Below are positions 61,282 through 64,000 of a stretch of DNA of 64,000 bases, piece by piece (positions within the stretch are counted from its first letter, which is position 1; the number at the start of each line of letters is the position of its first letter). The notes below the pieces were generated by a model, which searched no databases, was not told the DNA's origin, and saw only the letters and a program-made list of their open reading frames with translations. The stretch spans positions 62,001-126,000 of the forward strand of contig NZ_BMRN01000003.1 of assembly GCF_014648655.1 (NCBI RefSeq). The letters run 5' to 3'. The translations under genes were made by a program, and so were the position numbers. The DNA comes from Streptomyces atratus. Its GTDB lineage: Bacteria; Actinomycetota; Actinomycetes; Streptomycetales; Streptomycetaceae.

Positions 61282-61652
61282 CCGGGCGGCGGGGCGGGAT
61301 GCCGGACGTGCGCCGAGTGCGCCGTGCGCGGGAATGGCCGGGGCTATAGGGGAATCCTGTTCCCCCTGCGGTTGATATCTCTTCACGCTCCCGCTCTCGC
61401 CCCTTCTCCTGGCCCGGCTATCGATTCGGGTCAATACGCGTCGAATAGTCGATTCCCGGATGGTGTCCGGGGAGAGTGCCGGTCGTGTTCCGGAATCGCT
61501 CGGGTGAACGACGCATTCACGCCTTTTGTTGTGTCGAAAGCCGTTGTTCGTTCCCTTGGGGGTGAAATCGGCGGATGGTTTCCTCTGTGACCCGATGACC
61601 TTCGCCCCTAGGCTTCGGTCGGAGGTCAGGCCGGTCCACAGGGGGAGTCCAT
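61282..61652. other. spacer between mqnA and the kinase gene, with promoter
   Basis: A 371-bp region, less GC-rich than its surroundings. AGGGGAA...TTCCCCCT (61348-61367) is a small hairpin that may end mqnA transcription. TGTGAC (61586-61591), 17 bp and TAGGCT (61609-61614) form a promoter for the kinase gene, whose ribosome site is GGGGGAG. No ORF of note. Confidence 0.55.
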
Positions 61653-63440
61653 ATGCAGCCGCTGGAAGCCGGCGAACCGCTGACCATCGGTGCCTACCGA
61701 CTGCTCGGCAGGCTCGGTGCGGGCGGAATGGGCCGGGTCTATCTCGGGCGCAGCGCGGGCGGACGTACCGTCGCGGTCAAGGTCGTGCACCCCCACTTCG
61801 CTCTCGACGAGCAGTTCCGGGCCCGCTTCCGGCGGGAGGTGGACGCGGCACGGCGGATCGGTGCGCAGTGGACGGCGCCCGTCCTGGACGCCGACCCGGA
61901 CGCCCCCATTCCATGGGTCGCCACCGGCTATGTGGCCGGGCCCCCGCTGTCCACCGCGGTCGCCGAGCACGGGCCGCTGCCCGAGCACGCGGTGCGGACG
62001 CTGGGTGCCGGACTCGGGGAGGCGCTGGCCGCGGTGCACGAGCAGGGCCTCATCCACCGCGATGTGAAGCCGTCCAACGTGCTGCTCGCCCTCGACGGCC
62101 CCCGGCTGATCGACTTCGGGATCGCCCACGCCATCGGTGCCACCGCCTCGCTCACCTCCACCGGGGTCTCCGTCGGCTCGCCGGGCTACATGGCACCGGA
62201 GCAGATCCGGGGCGTGGACATCTCGGGAGCGGCCGATGTCTTCTCGCTCGGCGCGGTGCTCGCGTACGCGGCGACCGGTACCGCCCCCTTCCTCGGCGAC
62301 TCCTCCGCCGTACTGCTCTACAAGGTGGTGCACGAGGAGCCCGAGCTGGGGGAGCTGGAGGGGGAGCTGCGGGACGTCGTCGCCGGGTGTCTGGAGAAGT
62401 ACCCGGAGGACCGGCCGACCCCCACGGAGCTGGCCCGGCAGCTGGCACCGGGCGGGGCGGCGGCGCTCGTGGCGGCGGGCTGGCTGCCGGGACCTCTGGT
62501 GCGCGAGGTCAGCCGGGCGGCGGTCGCACTGCTGGACCTGGAGCCGCAGGACGCACCGGTGCAGTCGGGGCCGGTGCCGTTCAGCAGCGCGGCGTGGGGC
62601 GCGAACGGCGCCGACGGCGGGCGTGGTGCGGGCGGTGGGTTCGGTCCGCCGATCGAGCCGTTCCCGTCGCATGGACCGCCCCGGCCGCCCCGGCCGAACG
62701 GGCCGCCCTCATGGCCCGCGACCGCCGGTACGGCCGAGCCGGCCGGGCCGTCGAGGCCGACCGGGTCCTCCGGGCAACGTACGCCCGACACCCGTTTCTC
62801 CGTCACCGTCAGCGCGGACTCCGCCCCGGCCCGCCCCGATGCGAACCGCGGCCGCAGGCTGAGCTGCACCGTCGCCCTCGCCGTGGCGGGCGCCCTCGCC
62901 GCCGTGACCGTGGGCAGTGCGTACCTCTTCGATCTGATGCCGGGAGGCGGCGACGGCGACACCGCCGAGAACGGCGGTGTCGGCCACACCCCGCCGGCCG
63001 CCACCTCCTCCGAGCAGCCGTCGCAGCCATCGGACTCGGGTACGGGTGGCCCGGAGCAGATCAGCGAGCTCCCGAAGGCGTTCATCGGCACATGGAAGGG
63101 CCCGATCACCGAGAAGACCTCCGGGCAGTCGCACGGCACGCTCACCGCCGTGTTCACCGAGGGGAAGAAGGGCGCGGACGTGGTCCGTATGACCACGGAG
63201 GTCAGCGCTCTCGGACTGACCGTCCGCTGCAACAGCGTCGCCAGCCTCTCGTCCGGCACCGACAAGGAACTGACGCTCCGGGAGCGCGCCGACCCGGAAC
63301 GCCCCGGCGACCCGACCCTCTGCACCTCCACCACCACCGACGTCCACTTCACGCGCGCCGCCGACGGCACCCTCCGCTTCCGGTCCGAGGAGGGCGGCGC
63401 GGGACGTCCGTACGGCACGCTCACCCGGTCCGGCAGCTGA
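61653..63440 (+). CDS. membrane-anchored Ser/Thr protein kinase (PASTA-less PknB-like)
   Basis: A 595-residue kinase. Cytoplasmic domain about 12-270: P-loop [15 protein letters not shown], Lys in TVAVKVV, HRDVKPSN, IDFGIAHAI and the APE-type GSPGYMAPEQ. A Pro-rich linker (about 300-395) leads to one transmembrane helix (about 400-425, CTVALAVAGALAAVTVGSAY) and an extracytoplasmic domain (about 470-595, FIGTWKGPITEKTSGQSHGT) with two cysteines. No PASTA or PQQ repeats, so the sensor domain differs from AfsK and PknB. Its own promoter lies upstream. It splits the mqnA and mqnC genes. Confidence 0.9.
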   Translation: MQPLEAGEPLTIGAYRLLGRLGAGGMGRVYLGRSAGGRTVAVKVVHPHFALDEQFRARFRREVDAARRIGAQWTAPVLDADPDAPIPWVATGYVAGPPLSTAVAEHGPLPEHAVRTLGAGLGEALAAVHEQGLIHRDVKPSNVLLALDGPRLIDFGIAHAIGATASLTSTGVSVGSPGYMAPEQIRGVDISGAADVFSLGAVLAYAATGTAPFLGDSSAVLLYKVVHEEPELGELEGELRDVVAGCLEKYPEDRPTPTELARQLAPGGAAALVAAGWLPGPLVREVSRAAVALLDLEPQDAPVQSGPVPFSSAAWGANGADGGRGAGGGFGPPIEPFPSHGPPRPPRPNGPPSWPATAGTAEPAGPSRPTGSSGQRTPDTRFSVTVSADSAPARPDANRGRRLSCTVALAVAGALAAVTVGSAYLFDLMPGGGDGDTAENGGVGHTPPAATSSEQPSQPSDSGTGGPEQISELPKAFIGTWKGPITEKTSGQSHGTLTAVFTEGKKGADVVRMTTEVSALGLTVRCNSVASLSSGTDKELTLRERADPERPGDPTLCTSTTTDVHFTRAADGTLRFRSEEGGAGRPYGTLTRSGS

Positions 63441-63512
63441 CGCCGGCAGGGGCTGGCGTAGGGTGAACCGGTCCGTAGATCCGTTGAAAAACCGCCGAAA
63501 GGTGACAGCCCG

Positions 63513-64000
63513 GTGACCGAGAAGGCCGACCTTCAGCCCATCCTCGACCGAGCCGCCGAGGGCGGTCGGATCACTCCGGAGGAGGCGCTCGACCTCTACC
63601 GGTCGGCGCCGCTGCACGCGCTGGGCGCGGCCGCCGATGCCGTACGCCGACGCCGTTACGCCGGTACGGAGCACATCGCGACGTACATCATCGAGCGCAA
63701 CATCAACTACACGAACGTGTGTGTCACGGCCTGCAGGTTCTGCGCCTTCTACGCCGCGCCCAAGGACACCGCCAAGGGCTGGTCCCGCGACCTCGACGAC
63801 ATCCTGCGCCGCTGTGCGGAGACCGTCGAACTCGGCGGCACGCAGATCATGTTCCAGGGCGGGCACCACCCGGACTACGGCGTCGAGTACTACGAGGAGC
63901 ACTTCTCCGCCATCAAGAAGGCGTTCCCGCAGCTCGTCATCCACTCGCTCGGCGCCTCCGAGGTCGAGCACATGGCCCGGATCTCCAAGGTCTCCGTCGA
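63513..64000 (+). CDS. mqnC: cyclic dehypoxanthinyl futalosine synthase (partial, runs off right edge)
   Basis: The first 162 residues of a radical-SAM enzyme. The cluster motif is C-x3-C-x2-C in VCVTACRFCAFYAAP (Cys 70, 74, 77), followed by TQIMFQGGHHPDYGVEYYEE, the glycine-rich SAM-binding segment typical of MqnC. It cyclises dehypoxanthine futalosine in the menaquinone route begun by MqnA. GTG 63513 follows a GAAAGGTGAC ribosome site. Confidence 0.93.
   Translation, partial: MTEKADLQPILDRAAEGGRITPEEALDLYRSAPLHALGAAADAVRRRRYAGTEHIATYIIERNINYTNVCVTACRFCAFYAAPKDTAKGWSRDLDDILRRCAETVELGGTQIMFQGGHHPDYGVEYYEEHFSAIKKAFPQLVIHSLGASEVEHMARISKVSV

Overview
The window is GC-rich, with heavily G/C-biased third codon positions, many GTG starts and start/stop overlaps. 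It carries a clear homologue of the afsK/afsS/afsR antibiotic-regulatory locus, futalosine-pathway menaquinone genes (mqnA, mqnC), a WhiJ-like XRE/DUF397/anti-sigma-type ATPase cluster, and many MFS, LysR, AraC and TetR genes. This identifies a Streptomyces chromosome (or very close relative), and most of the window looks like conserved chromosome rather than prophage or plasmid.

The dominant theme is a catabolic gene set spread over 53 kb and tied together by a repeated 15-bp palindrome, CTGACG-N3-CGTCAG, found at 11 places, each just upstream of catabolic genes. The sites sit before an AMP-forming acyl-CoA ligase (2473-4068), an amidohydrolase plus two acyl-CoA dehydrogenase subunits (4226-7536), a cyclase-family hydrolase diverging from an SDR/acyl-CoA dehydrogenase/Zn-alcohol dehydrogenase operon (8642-12847), a flavin reductase (19895-20524), an ADP-forming-type CoA ligase plus enoyl-CoA hydratase (27905-31031), a DoxX/DUF35 operon diverging from a flavin monooxygenase (34755-36990), a thiolase-like protein (40211-41380), an acyl-CoA dehydrogenase plus F420-type reductase (41544-43276), a thiolase-like/DUF35/enoyl-CoA hydratase operon diverging from a second AMP ligase (49385-53411), and a second amidohydrolase (57518-58747). 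The TetR gene at 43485-44132 is the natural candidate regulator. The enzyme mix (heteromeric-type acyl-CoA dehydrogenases, thiolase-fold proteins without the usual cysteine, DUF35 partners) resembles steroid or terpenoid side-chain degradation, but the substrate cannot be read from sequence. This regulon is the best candidate for an undescribed system here.

Other regions: 1-2446 has an ECF sigma/anti-sigma pair, a STAS protein and an EF-hand protein. 12966-19813 has small zinc-ribbon proteins, transporters, regulators and a DUF2809 gene broken by a nonsense codon. 20795-22475 is the WhiJ-like cluster. 22752-27904 is an accessory patch with TTA codons, a PD-(D/E)XK nuclease gene with a duplicated 3' end, a methyltransferase, a MerR-HEAT fusion with a HEAT partner, and a transposase remnant. 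31226-34678 has an NmrA/AraC pair and a secreted protein. 37052-40189 has pspAB-htpX, a flavin oxidase and a PIN-toxin remnant.

44493-57254 holds a VOC protein, afsK, membrane and secreted proteins, the thiolase/ligase operons, a second PIN remnant, afsS and afsR. The afsR homologue has a one-base frameshift between its DNA-binding half and its NTPase/TPR half. 57518-64000 ends with the second amidohydrolase, a MerR regulator, a cold-shock gene, mqnA, a membrane-anchored Ser/Thr kinase and the start of mqnC.
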